64,000 bases of DNA from Branchinecta lynchi (Eukaryota; Arthropoda; Branchiopoda; Anostraca; Branchinectidae): positions 1,426,001-1,490,000 of the forward strand of contig JAKZAP010000011.1 in the NCBI GenBank assembly GCA_023053575.1. The letters are read 5' to 3'. Positions 9,758-20,638 of this stretch are shown here, piece after piece. The notes under the pieces were generated by a model that saw only the letters and a list, made by a program, of their open reading frames with translations, was not told the DNA's origin and did not search any database. Made by a program: the position numbers and the translations under genes. How positions within the stretch are numbered: the first letter of the stretch is position 1; every line of letters begins with the position of its first letter.

Positions 9758-12590
9758 ATATAGCGATTGTTATTTCTGTCCGTCAGTCGGTCTGTCGGTC
9801 TGTCGGTCTGTCGGTCTGTCGGTCCCGGTTTTGCTAGTTCGGGCACTTCCAGATAAGCTAGGACGATGAAACTTGGCAAGCATATCAGGAACTGGACCAG
9901 ATTAAATTAGAAATTGTCGCTTCCTCGATCCGACCATCTGGAGGGGAGTGGAGGGAGGGGGAATCCGGAAAAAATAGGAAAAATGAGATATTTTTAGCTT
10001 ACGAATGGGTGATCGGATCTTAATGAAACTTAATACATGGAAGGACTTCGTGTCTCAGACCCTCCATTTTAAATCCAGACCGGATCCGGTGACACTGGGG
10101 GGAGTTAGAGGGGGAAACCGGAAATCTTGGAAAACACTTAGAGTGGAGGGATCCGAATGAAACTTGGTGGAAAGTACAAGCAAAAGTCCTAGATACGTGA
10201 CTGATATAACCGGAACGGATCCGCTCACTTTGAGGGAGTTGGGGGGGGGGAGAAGTCCGAATTTGTAGTGATCCCGCGAGTTCCGTGCTTCCTGATGTGC
10301 TGGGACGATGGAAATTGACAGGCATGTCTGGGACCCGACCAGCTTAAATAGGAAATCATCAATTCCCCGATTCGACCATCTGGGGGGGGGGGAGTGGAGG
10401 GAGGGTGAAGCCAAAATTTGAGGTATTTTTAGCTTGCGAACGGGTGATCGGATCTTGATGAAAATTGATATTTAGGATGACCTCGTGTCTCAGACACCTC
10501 ACTTTAAATCCGGGCCGGATCCGATGACACTGGCGGGAGTTGGAGGAGGGAACCGGAAATTTTGAGAAACGCTTAAAGTGGAGGGATCGGGATGAAACTT
10601 GGTGGGAAAAACAAGCACAGGTCCTAGACACGTCATTGACATAACTGGACCGGATCAGGGCACTGTGGGGGAGTTGGGATGGGGGTCCGGATTTCTAGCG
10701 ATCCCGCGAGTTCGGCATACTTCCTGGTGTCCTAGGGCGATGAAACTTGGCAGGTATGTCAAGGATCCGAACATATTGACTTGAGAACAGCCGTTTCCCC
10801 GACCCGACCATCGTGGGGGGAGTCGGTGGATGGGGAGTTCGGAATCTAGTGGCGTGCATAACTTTTGAACGGGTGATCGGATCTTGATGAAAATTGATAT
10901 TTAGGATGACCTTTTGTCTCAGACACCTCACTTTAAATCCGGGCCGGATCCGATGACACTGGGGGGAGTTGGAGGAGGTAACCGGAAATTTTGAGAAACG
11001 CTTAAAGTGGAGGGATCGGGATGAAACTTGGTGGGAAAAACAAGCACAGGTCCTAGACACGTCATTGACATAACCGGACCGGATCCGATGACACTGGGAG
11101 GAGTTGGAGGAGGGAACCGGAAATTTTGAGAAACGCTTAAAGTGGAGGGATCGGGATGAAACTTGGTGGGAAAAACAAGCACAGGTCCTCGACACGTCAT
11201 TGACATAACCGGACCGGATCAGGGCACTGTGGGGGAGTTGGGGTGGGGGTCCGGATTTCTAGCGACCCCGCGAGTTCGGCATACTTCCTGTTGTCCTAGG
11301 GCGATGAAACTTGGCAGGTATGTCAGGGATCCGAACAGATTGACTTGAGAACAGCCGTTTCCCCGACCCGACCATCGTGGGGGGAGTGGGTGGATGGGGA
11401 GTCCGGAATCTAGTGGCGTGCATAACTTTTGAACGGGTGATCGGATTTGAATGAAACTTGTCTGGTGAGCTATCGCCTCGGACGTTCAGTGTCACGTCCG
11501 AGTCGGGTCCGATACCTGTGGGGATGGGGGGGGGGAAACTCAAGAAACTCTAAAAGTAGAGGGATTGGGACGAAACTTAATGGATGGAACAAGCATTAGG
11601 CCTAGATGAAATTGACGGAGCCAGATGGTTTCGGGGCTCTGTGGGGGGAGTTGGAGGGGGTTTCCTGGAATTCCGGTAGTCGTGAGTTAGAATAGTTCCA
11701 GATGTAAAACGACAACGAAACTGTGCAGGCATATTAGCGACCCGAATTATCTTGACTTAAAAACCTGACACAACATACCCCCGGAAACTTCCGTTCCTAG
11801 ATCCGAGCATTTTTGGGGGAGCAAGAGAAGAGAAATATGGACTTCTATAAATTGCGAACGAGTGGTCTGATTCGAGTGAAACTTCATGGGTGATACGAAT
11901 CGATGGCCTCGACATGTAAAACATGCGTTCGAACCATATGCGACCACGATTAGGGGAATTGGGGGTGGGGGGACTTTTGACATGCACAAAAACCAAACGG
12001 ATGGACCGAATGAGATGCAATTCGACAGTGCCGAGTTTATGCGGCCTAGATTTGTTATTTGGCGTCTGGGCCGGATTCGGCCAAGGTAGGGGGGGGGGCG
12101 GTACTGGAAACTTGCAGATAGGCTGTGCTCCAATTTCAGTCAAACGTGATGAGGGAATTAAGAGATTGGGCCCGAACCGGCTCCGACAACGTTGGTGGGA
12201 AGGGGGGGGGGGGTACCGGAACTTTCCAAAAATGCTCAGATTCGAGTGAAACTTGGTAGATGGTATAAACGAAGATGCTTTAGGTGGTCGATTTTTTTTA
12301 TTCCGAACCAGATTCGGCCACGGTAGGTGGAAATAGAGTGAGTACCGGAAATCGTGTAGCACGTCTAGGGATCAAACAAATGGATTTATTGGGATGAAAG
12401 TTTGAACAGTCATGTGCATTTGCAATCGAGACGATGCCGGAACTGCTCAGAAATGAGTGAAACTAAATATCCTATTTCTATTTCCGAACCGCCTTTTTGG
12501 ATGGCGGGTGTATTTTGTGACGTTTTCATCTACTTTCTTGTACAGCCTACTCGTACAAGTGCCATATGAGCTCGTAGCTCTTGTTTTAGT
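9734..12590 (+). repeat. Repeat family A, copy 1: hairpin-bounded array of about 145-bp monomers
   Basis: The left end is a perfect hairpin (arms GGCACTTGAG and CTCAAGTGCC, loop CTTA, 9734-9757), followed by ATATAGCGATTG and a GTCTGTCG run (9779-9826). The interior repeats a core near GATGAAACTTGG at 9865, 10022, 10156, 10307, 10457, 10591, 10739, 10886, 11020, 11155, 11302 and 11450. Steps are 134-157 bp, in a three-monomer cycle: a (GGCAGGTATGTCAG), b (GAACGGGTGATCGGAT), c (GGTGGGAAAAACAAGC). Decayed monomers continue to about 12450. The right end has GAGCT-CGT-AGCTC (12568-12580) then TTGTTTTAG. Copies at 46653-48460 and, inverted and partial, 63365-63832. Open frames on the minus strand repeat a KFH.DP phrase and are probably incidental. 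Confidence 0.75.
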
Positions 12591-12770
12591 TAGGCTACAT
12601 GTCGCTTTGTTGTTTGCTGGTTCCACATCATTTTCCTGTTGTTATTGTGGCGGATTTTATGCTTTAGTTTTTCGCTGCGGACGGTTTGCCGGAACTGCAA
12701 CGTAAATATAAGAAATTTTATTTATCACTCGCACATCCTCTTAGAGGGATAAAACCAAAAATCTAATTTT
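12591..12770. repeat. Dispersed repeat G, copy 1
   Basis: Words TGCTGGTTCCACATCA, TTTTCGCTG.GGACGGTTTGCCGG and CTCGCACATCCTCTTAGAGG recur in the same order at about 25715-25890. Joined to the right end of repeat A1. No coding content. Confidence 0.5.
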
Positions 12771-13070
12771 CGGTTTTTTTCGGTTTTTTATTCAAAATTT
12801 AACAGCCGTGATAAGCTGCATTTCTTTGGGTAGTGTGGATACTTTTGTGCTTTACTCTGTGAACAAAAAAGCGTAGCGTGACTAGGCTCTCAATCACTCC
12901 CTTTTCTTCTACCCCATAAGCGTCTCGGGAAGCGATTCCGGAATTTGGGAACTCAAACCCCTGACTTCCGGAAGTTTAGTCTTGCTTCATCGTCCGGATC
13001 TACCTTGACGAAAATCCATAAGAATATCTTGATGGTGAAGCTGGCTTTTACTCTATGTTCCGTTTATTAG
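12771..13070. other. No gene seen
   Basis: AT-rich stretch without recognisable feature. Confidence 0.3.
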
Positions 13071-13553
13071 AGGCGTATTCTCGCCGGTTTTTGTTTGTCC
13101 CAGGGACTTACTCCCCATCCCCACGGATTATCCTCCCCAGCATAAAAAAAGGACTCCCTTTCAAATTCGGTGGGGAGTCGGTTTTGGGAGTTGCTGATGT
13201 TGTTCGGTTTTGGAAAAAACAAACAGATATTGAGGTAGCTAAGAAAAGTTTTGAGATTAAAACTGTGTTGAGCTGTAATATGATACTCGAAAGCATCTAT
13301 TTTATTTATTTATTTATCCTTATTATTTATTTGAATCCTTCAAAACTGCAGAAGTGCAATGTATAAAAAGAAACAACATGTCAACCAAACTCACCCACAC
13401 TGACATACAAATAGACAACCGATAGTTAAAAACATATAAACCTTCTAAATCTACAATAAAAACAAGGGAAAAACGGAGATCAAAATAAACAAACTAATCA
13501 GGGCGGTTTTTGTGAAAAATTCGTAAAATAATACAAATAGAAAATTAAGTTAA

Positions 13554-14211
13554 AGCACAATGGACACCTCTAATGCTTTACTTTGTATTAAATGCTTCAC
13601 AAATAAACATTTCCAACTTCCTTTAGAAGGCGCTACGAAAATCGGCCGTTTTCTTGTTATCCCTTGTCTACCTCTCTGGCATTTCGACGATCCAAATCTT
13701 AGGAGCTGGGATATCGTGGCAGGAAATTCAAACACTCCCAGCAATGCTTGATATAAAAGGATATACTGGAGATGTCACTAGAGTCAAGCCGCAGATGCAG
13801 TTTACCTGATTGTTCTAGTGTCTCATCAGAGGTTCCATGGCTTAAAGTGCCTATTCAAAGTTTTTCTTTGAGGAATAGTGTTCTAAAGCTTGCTTTACAA
13901 AATGTACCAGAATATGCAATAAGCTTATAAAGAATTACATAGCTACAAAAATCATTAAAAAACAAATAACCTATTCAAATCTGAATTATACAAGCTGAAT
14001 GCATAAAATAAAGATCTACTAAGTATTATAAGAAATATCACTTTTATCTTTGTCCAAGCTAGTAAACTGAGCATGCGCTGGCCCAAAAAATTACGCTATG
14101 AAATATCAAAGAGAGGTAACTGCTGTAAAAGCTGCTGATCTAGGGGGTAAGTATTGTTCCTAGGTTGTTACAGAGTGGGATTAGGGGGTAGTTTGATGTG
14201 GCCATTGAACT
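13554..14211 (+). mobile_element. TTAA-flanked MITE family P, copy 1 (piggyBac-like target)
   Basis: 658 bp between TTAA at 13550-13553 and 14212-14215. Ends AGCACAATGG and CCATTGAACT are imperfect inverted repeats. Copies in the opposite orientation lie at 16003-16670 and 43479-44137, both also flanked by TTAA. No transposase. TTAA targeting is the hallmark of piggyBac-type transposases, so a piggyBac-like source is inferred. Confidence 0.85.
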
Positions 14212-14240
14212 TTAAAAACAATCAGAATAATCTACAGTGA

Positions 14241-15390
14241 AAATAAAGTGGTGCATGGCATGACTAGTACAGACTAATTCCGTAACCTGAATGATTTTTT
14301 TTTTCGAATAAAATCGTTTTGAAGACATTGCCAGTGTTCTCGTTCTTTTCCCGTCCGCGCGGAGTGACTCCTTCTATTCTCGCCAAATGGAAAACAGCGA
14401 GAGCACAGGGTATGCCTCAACAACAGATTTTTTTTCGAAAAAAACTTCAAGTGACGGAATTATCTGAAAAGGTCCTGGTCAACTTATTTTTACTTTTGTT
14501 TATCAGATTGTTTTTACTTAATTTTACACTTTTGAATTAATGAATGAAATATGCTGTTGCACATCAACAGCCCAAATGAGGAAAAAGATGGGGTATGTGA
14601 AAAAAAGAAGAAAACAATGACTACAAAAATAAAACGAAATTAAGAAAATAACAAAGATACAAAATCAAACAAATCTTATCAAAAAGAATAGCCATCCACG
14701 ACTGTCCAACATCCTTATATACCGGTTCGCGACCAGATTATCACCACTTAGTGTCGTGTCTTCGACAGAGGACTTCTGAATCAAGTCCCGGTTACGGGAC
14801 CAGCTGGGAAGTTGAAAGAGAAATTTAGCAAATTTGAAGAACAGCTTTCTTAACTCTTTCTTATCCATGGGTGTTTGAAAGATCCCAGAATGGAGCCACA
14901 AACAGTAAACGAGGCAGAGCCACTGCATTGTAAAGCTTTGCAAAGAGCTTTCTAGACATATTCACTTGCGACGGAACTTAGTGACGCGTAGGCTCCACGG
15001 AGCTTCTTATCAGTGCGAGCAATAATCAGCTTACGAGTTACTCAAAATCAGTTTTACCCCATAGCTATAAACTCAATATTAGATTTTTAGATTAGATATG
15101 GAGGTTTATGGTAAAAAATATTAGGAACTAGAAAATCCTCCGGAAGTTAAAGAGAATCCACTTGTTAAAGAGGTTTAAGAAAGGAAAGAAGAAAAAAAGA
15201 GAGGAAGAGAAAAGAAAAAAAGAAACAAAATTATATACTTACTCGTTTCCTGGTCAAACACCAAAACAAAAAACCATACACTACATAATCCCGTCTCCAA
15301 AAAAAAAAATTAAACCAATCAAATAAATAAAATATATATAAATAAATAAATATAACAGAATCTGGGTCAACCTGAGAACGACTCAAATCA
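14241..15390. repeat. Tandem duplication, unit 1 (1150 bp)
   Basis: Begins AAATAAAGTGGTGCATGG and ends ACCTGAGAACGACTCAAATC. The second unit starts with the same words at 15391. The unit contains the 3' part of a minus-strand LINE (15120-14520) and F-family words (GCGGAGTGACTCC, TATTCTCGCC). Differences between units are few (single bases and A-run lengths), so the duplication is young. The site TTAA at 14850-14853 is empty here and occupied in unit 2. Confidence 0.85.
14520..15110 (-). pseudogene. LINE ORF2 C-terminal fragment (in both tandem units)
   Basis: On the minus strand the frame reads KKLFAKLYNAV-like residues, then LRKLFFKFAKFLFQLPSWSR and NRDLIQKSS, the style of the region after the RT in CR1/Jockey-type LINEs. 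Frame breaks are present. The 3' end runs into GATGTGCAACAGCATA and ATTCATTAATTC, a plausible LINE tail. It is repeated in the second tandem unit, where a MITE interrupts it at the TTAA. Confidence 0.65.
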
Positions 15391-17208
15391 AAATAAAGTG
15401 GTGCATGGCATGACTAGTACAGACTAATTCCTTAACCTGAATGATTTTTTTTTCGAATAAAATCGTTTTGAAGACATTGCCAGTGTTCTCGTTGTTTTCC
15501 CGTCCGTGCGGAGTGACTCCTTCTATTCTCGCCAAATGGAAAACAGCGAGAGCACAGGGTATGCCTCAACAACAGATTTTTTTCGAAAAAAACTTCAAGT
15601 GACGGAATTATCTGAAAAGGTCCTGGTCAACTTATTTTTACTTTTGTTTATCAGATTGTTTTTACTTAATTTTACACTTTTGAATTAATGAATGAAATAT
15701 GCTGTTGCACATCAACAGCCCAAATGAGGAAAAAGATGGGGTATATGAAAAAAAAGAAGAAAACAATGACTACAAAAATAAAACAAAATTAAGAAAATAA
15801 CAAAGATACAAAATCAAACAAATCTTATCAAAAAGAATAGCCATCCACGACTGTCCAACATCCTTATATACCGGTTCGCGACCAGATTATCACCACTTAG
15901 TGTCGTGTCTGCGACAGAGGACTTCTGAATCAAGTCCCGGTTACGGGACCAGCTGGGAAGTTGAAAGAGAAATTTAGCGAATTTGAAGAACAGCTTTCTT
16001 AAAGTTCAAAGGGCACATCAAACTACCCCAATACCACTCTGTAACAATCTAGGAACAATGTTTACCCCTTAGATCAGCAGCTTCTTCAACAGTTTCCTCT
16101 CTGTGATATTTCATAGCGTAATTTTCATCCAGTACATGCTCAATTTACTAGTTTGGACAAAGATAAAAGTGATGTTTCTTATAATACTTAGTAGATCCTT
16201 ATTTTATGCATAAATCAGCTTGTATACTTCAGATCTGAATAGGTTATTTGTTTTTGAATGATTTTTGTAGCTATGTTATTTTTTATAAGCTTATTGCATA
16301 TTCTGGTACATTTTATAAAGCAAGTTAATCAAGCTTCACAACACTATTCCACAAATAAAAACTTTTAATAGGCACTTTAAGCCATGGAACTTCTGATGAA
16401 ACACTAGAACAATCAGGTAAACTGCATCTGCGGCTTGACTTTGGTGACATCTCAAATATATCCTTTTCTATCAAGCATTGCAGGGAGTTTTTGAATTTCC
16501 TGCCACGATATCCCAGCTCCTAAGATTTGGATCGCCGAAATGCCAAAGAGGTAAAGACAAGGGATAACAAGAAAACGGCCGATTTTCGTAGCGCCTTCTC
16601 AAGGAAGTCGGAAATGTTTATTTGTGAAGGATTTAATAAAAAGTAAAGCATTAGAAGTGTCCATTGTGCTTTAACTCTTTCTTATCCGTGGGTGTTTAAA
16701 AGATTCCAGAATGGAGCCACAAACAGTAAACGAGGCAGAGCCACTGCGTTGTAAAGCTTTGCAAAGAGCTTTCTAGACATATTCACTTGCGACGGAACAA
16801 GTGACGCGTAGGCTCCACGGAGCTTCTTATCAGTGCGAGCAATAATCAGCTTACGAGTTACTCAAAATCAGTTTGACCCCATAGCTATAAACTCAATATT
16901 AGATTTTTAGATTAGATATGGAGGTTTATTGGAAAAAAATATTAGGAACTACAAAATCCTCCGGAAGTTAAAGAGAATCCACTTGTTAAAGAGGTTTAAG
17001 AAAAGAAAGAAGAAAAAAAGAGAGGAAGAGAAAAGAAAAAAGATTATATACTTACTCGTTTCCTGGTCAAACACCAAAAAACAAAAAACCATACACTACA
17101 TAATCCCGTCTCCAAAAAAAATAAATTAAACCAATCAAATAAATAAAATATATATAAATAAATAAATATAACAGAATCAGGGTCAACCTGAGAACGACTA
17201 AAATCAAA
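15391..17208. repeat. Tandem duplication, unit 2, interrupted by a MITE
   Basis: A second copy of the 1150-bp unit, lengthened by 672 bp because a family P MITE plus one TTAA copy has entered it. It ends ACCTGAGAACGACTAAAATC. Comparison with unit 1 reconstructs the target site exactly. Confidence 0.85.
16003..16670 (-). mobile_element. TTAA-flanked MITE family P, copy 2, inside tandem unit 2
   Basis: 668 bp with TTAA at 15999-16002 and 16671-16674. Ends AGTTCAAAGG and CCATTGTGCT. Outside the element CAGCTTTC-TTAA-CTCTTTC matches the unbroken CAGCTTTCTTAACTC of unit 1 (14842-14856), which proves insertion with a TTAA duplication after the tandem duplication formed. Confidence 0.95.
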
Positions 17209-17400
17209 ATAATGACAGTTTAAAACTCATATTGGTGGAGACAAAGGGTTTTAAGATCTCGACGGAACTCGGACAGATTCTCCGACCTTCTTAAAGATTC
17301 TGGTAATTTATTCTATACAATCGGTCCAGCATGACGTAATGAAAATAGTGACCTTGTGCTAGCAACCAGTGGCATTCGTACGGCATTCACCTCCAGAAAT
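17209..17400 (-). pseudogene. LINE ORF2 extreme C-terminus
   Basis: Minus-strand reading gives TRSLFSLRHAGPIV, a stop in place of Trp, then NKLPESLRRSENLSEFRRDL and KTLCLHQYEF with a stop. This is the typical end of CR1/Jockey-type ORF2 (Gly-Pro-x-x-Trp-Asn-x-Leu-Pro). A fragment only, inside the F composite. Confidence 0.65.
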
Positions 17401-17647
17401 AGCAAGCTGATCTCATAACTTCTTTTTGCCGTACCTAGCATCTGTTTATAAAAAACCAACAGCACCAGCAACTCACAAAAATCGATTCCCCACCGAACCT
17501 GAAAGCAGTCTTTTTTTATGATGGTTGTGATAGTGGGAGCATTCCCCTTCCGTGGGGACTCGCGAGAATACAGGGAGTGATTCCCTGGAACAGACAAAAC
17601 GCTGGGACTCTTCAAAGGAGTCCTCGGGGAATGGCGAGAATTCGCCT

Positions 17648-17976
17648 TAGGGCTGAAGCTGCATCTCGCTCTAAATATGACAAATGTATTTGTATTGAAG
17701 TACAAAACGGATAGGGATAATCATCAGTGGAGAGACGACAGCTCACCGGTTCGCCTCCTGGGATAAGATTCAATATGGTCGGCCTGGAGGACCTAAAAAT
17801 AAAATAGTCAGTTAAAGCACCCCTCGCACAATTTACTCTTCAACTTGCAGTATTTTAAAATATTTGAATCCTTTAAAACTAGACTATGCTTTCAAAAAAT
17901 AACCCACGGTTTTGGCTAAGCCTTTTCCGAGACCCGTTGACTTGCAGCGAAAACAGGGAAACAATTTACATAACCG
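17648..17976. repeat. Mixed spacer with dispersed repeat E
   Basis: 17888-17975 (CCTTTAAAACTAGACT, ACCCACGGTTTTGGC, CGAAAACAGGGAAAC, ACATAACCG) recurs at about 23205-23330. The remainder shows nothing recognisable. Confidence 0.4.
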
Positions 17977-19201
17977 TTTTTTGGGATCCCAAAACGTAAG
18001 TGGAGGGATACCTATGACATCGCAAAAATGTCCGTCTGTCGGTCGGTCTGTAAGCACGATAACTCTCGAAGGAGTGAGATATTTTGATGAAACTTGGTGT
18101 GAGGATTCTTTGGGTCAAGGGTAAGGTCAACTTCGTAGATGGGCTCTGTAGCTCTACATTTAGAGGTGGGGAAGGGGGTTTCAAATTAAGGGGAGAAAAA
18201 AAATATTATTTAAAAGCTATTGAGATAGTTGATTTAGGGGGTAAGGAGACATGCTGAATCCGAATATGAAAGTTATTTTCTTGCCGGACAAGTAGTTCAC
18301 CCTGAATCCGGTGAAAACCGGACACAAAACTTGTCGACCAATTTTCGGCTATAGCGGTCCTGCCCCTTTATTCTCAAATGATTATAGCTCTGCGCGCGTG
18401 GTTATAGCTCTGCGCACATTTAGGCCGACAATCATTGGTTTATGCTTTGGACGTTAGAGAGAATTGTGCAATCCAAGGTCGAAGGGGTTCTCTAAGATTT
18501 TATACAGAGGCGTACGGGACATTGGGCGAATGTGTTTATTTGAAGCGGGTTTCGATAGGGAGGAATTGAAATTATTAATTAGTATGCGTGCTGATATTTT
18601 ACCCCTGGGAGGCGGATTGGGAGAATTGGTCCATACTTCTGCCCGATGTGTGGGTAGAGATAATTTTCTGTAGTTTTAGTGGTAGTTAGAAATAAGTTTG
18701 TCATTGTGTTTCCGTTTGTTTGTATTGTCATGGCCCTTGGGCTTTTAAGGTAATAAATACCTTATCTTATGTTATATAATGTTCAAACGAGGAAATAATG
18801 TTGTTCTAGCGAGGATGTTGTTCAATGAGGTTTCACTGGTAAAGTACAGGTCAAGTTCTCTTTAGAGGCAGAGGAGGGGTTTCGAATTTACGGTAATGTA
18901 TGTTTTATAAGCTAATAAAATATTCATTGAGGTAGTAAGGAGGTCCGCTGAATCCATATCTGAACTTAGTTTTCTTGCTGGACAAATGGTGCATCATTAA
19001 TTCGGCTGAAACTGGAAATTTGGTTGAAGCTCAAAGTTGTTTTTGAAATCCATTAGAGATTCGGTATCGGGCAAGAAGACACGCGGAATCCATTTTTAAA
19101 CTCTATTTTAACAGTACAAATATTCAAGGAATCTGACGAAGACTGAATGGCGAAGACATGACCCAAATGTTTGAATCAAAAGTTAGATGTTTGGGATCCC
19201 A
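17977..19201 (+). repeat. Repeat family B, copy 2, with LINE 3' insert
   Basis: Starts with the perfect palindrome TTTTGGGATCCCAAAA, then CGTAAGTGGAGGGATACC, a GTCCGTCTGTCGGTC run, AGCACGATAACTCTCG and GATGAAACTTGGTG. Ends at TTTGGGATCCCA. Compared with copy 3 it is interrupted at about 18475-18775 by a LINE 3' end. No coding content of its own. Confidence 0.75.
18464..18775 (+). pseudogene. 5'-truncated LINE 3' end
   Basis: A short frame (to 18673) reads VRDIGRMCLFEAGFDREELK and ends near CVGRDNFL, like the C-terminus of a LINE ORF2. It is followed by ATGGCCCTTGGGCTTTT and AATAAATACC. The same ATGRCCCWWGGG.TTTT phrase closes the LINE fragment at 34.2-35.1 kb, so both may be 3' ends of one family. 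Confidence 0.6.
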
Positions 19202-19214
19202 TCGAAACCTTTAG

Positions 19215-19700
19215 TCTTGTTTTTACGGAAAGAATACCCGGAGACAACCGTCGACAGCGTGATACACATCGAAGGTAGCAAAACACGACAAGTGAGAAAA
19301 TCAGCGTGGTTTTGTTATATGGAGTGATTATGGAAGAAGGTTGCGTTAGTATTATAGGTAAGACAGGTCCTTTAAAACTAGAAACAAAGCAACCAAAGAA
19401 AATGAGGGTCACAGGTGCAATCGGATTTTTCAGATTTATGCAAAAAAACGGGCCTTTCCTTGTTGATCTTCTTTCCATCCTCTCGGGACCGGAGATGTTT
19501 CCTGTTTTTGTCAAAATGGAGAGCCATGAGTTCATCGGCTTTGAACACTGGATGCCCAGTTCCTTATCTTCGTTTTTGGACGGTCTTGCAGAGAAATGCA
19601 GAACAATTTTCAAAAAAGAGAACGGAGAGCAGACAAAGAACAAAGACTGTTTAACCAAATCTTTAGCCCTGATTTTTACTTTTTATCCATAAACCAACCA
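19215..19700. other. Unassigned segment with open frames on both strands
   Basis: Between two B copies. The plus strand is open from 19306 to 19692 (128 codons; MEEGCVSIIGKTG..., FFRFMQKNGPFLVDLL, FIGFEHWMPSSLSSFLDGL). The minus strand is open from 19658 to 19176 (160 codons). I recognise neither product. There is no intron signal or obvious promoter. Codon use does not let me choose a strand. It could be a fragment of a transposon protein or a non-coding repeat. Confidence 0.3.
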
Positions 19701-19721
19701 AATATTTTTCATTTTGTCTGA

Positions 19722-20611
19722 TTTTTGGGATCCCAAACGTAAGTGGAGGGATACATATGACATCGTAAAAGTTGCCCGTCCGTCCGTCTGTAAGCACGAT
19801 AACTCTCTAGGGAATGAGATATTTTGATGAAAGTTGGTGGGAGGATCCTTTGCGTCAAGTCAAGAGTAAGTAGCCCTGTAAGTAGTATGTAGCCCTATAT
19901 TTAAGGGGGTTTCAAATTAACTGATTTTTTTTTTTTTTTTACTATGGAGATAGTTGATTTCGGGGTAAGGAGACATGCTGAAACCGAATATTAAAGTTAT
20001 TTTCTCGCCGGACGAGTAGTTCACCCAGAATCCGGCGAAAACCGTACACAAAATTTGTCGACTAATTTCGGCTTGTAAGTCCATACCCCTTTATTCTCAA
20101 ACTAGTATAGCTCTGCGCTGAGGATGACGACATTCATTTGTTTATTCTGTGGACGTCGGAGAGATCTAGTGCAATCGAAGGTCAAATTGGTTAATATATA
20201 ATGTTCAGACGAGGGAATATTTTGTTCAAGCGAGGATGTTGTTCAATGAGGATTCACTGGTAAAGTACAGGTCAAGTTCGTAGATGGTCCTAATTTACGG
20301 TAAAAACATGTATGTTTTATAAGCTAATCAGATATTCATTAAGGGGGTAAGGAGGTCCGCTGAATCCATATCTGAACTTAGTTTTCTTGCTAGAGAAATG
20401 GTTCATTACGAATTTGGCTGAAACTAAAAATTTGTTGAAGCTCCAAGTCGTGTCTGAAATCGATTAGATTTGCTATCGGGACAAGGAGACATGCTGAATC
20501 CAATTTTGAACTTTATTTTAACAGTAAAAAGCTTCAAGGAATCTGACGAAGACTGAATGGCGAAGACATGACCCAATTGTTCGAATCAAATGTTAGATTT
20601 TTGGGATCCCA
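19722..20611 (+). repeat. Repeat family B, copy 3
   Basis: Left TTTTTGGGATCCCAAACG, then the same order as copy 2 (GTAAGTGGAGGGATAC, GTCCGTCCGTCTG, AGCACGATAACTCTC, GATGAAAGTTGGTG). Right end TTTTTGGGATCCCA. It lacks the LINE insert of copy 2. Followed after 23 bp by a TTAA MITE. Confidence 0.75.
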
Positions 20612-20638
20612 TCGAAACCTTTGGTCTTGTTTTGTTAA

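Larger units (their letters stand above)
13071..17647. mobile_element. Large inverted-repeat composite, family F ends, with nested insertions
   Basis: It begins AGGCGTATTCTCGCCG and ends GGCGAGAATTCGCCT. About 200 bp at each end are imperfect inverted copies (CAGGGACT..ACTCCC, TTCGGTGGGGA, GAGTTGCTG). The 4.2 kb between them holds a TTAA MITE (13554-14211), an 1150-bp tandem duplication (14241 and 15391 starts) made largely of LINE 3' sequence, and a second TTAA MITE inside the second duplicate. Whether the outer repeats moved as one element or two F copies landed nearby in opposite orientation cannot be settled from this copy. Confidence 0.55.

Noticed and set aside
9779..9826. Regular GTCTGTCG repeats as a CRISPR-like or telomere-like array
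   Set aside because: Unit is 8 bp without spacers and recurs at the same place in every A and B copy, so it is a microsatellite module of those repeats.
10695..11206. Minus-strand open frames of 92-166 codons repeating SFHPDPS-like phrases in repeat A1
   Set aside because: They arise from tandem monomers whose length happens to avoid stops; other monomers and copies are closed in the same frame, and no start, domain or splice signal supports a protein.
13560..13744. Overlapping 60-odd-codon frames in MITE P
   Set aside because: The frame carries stops and length changes in the other two copies, so it is unlikely to be translated.
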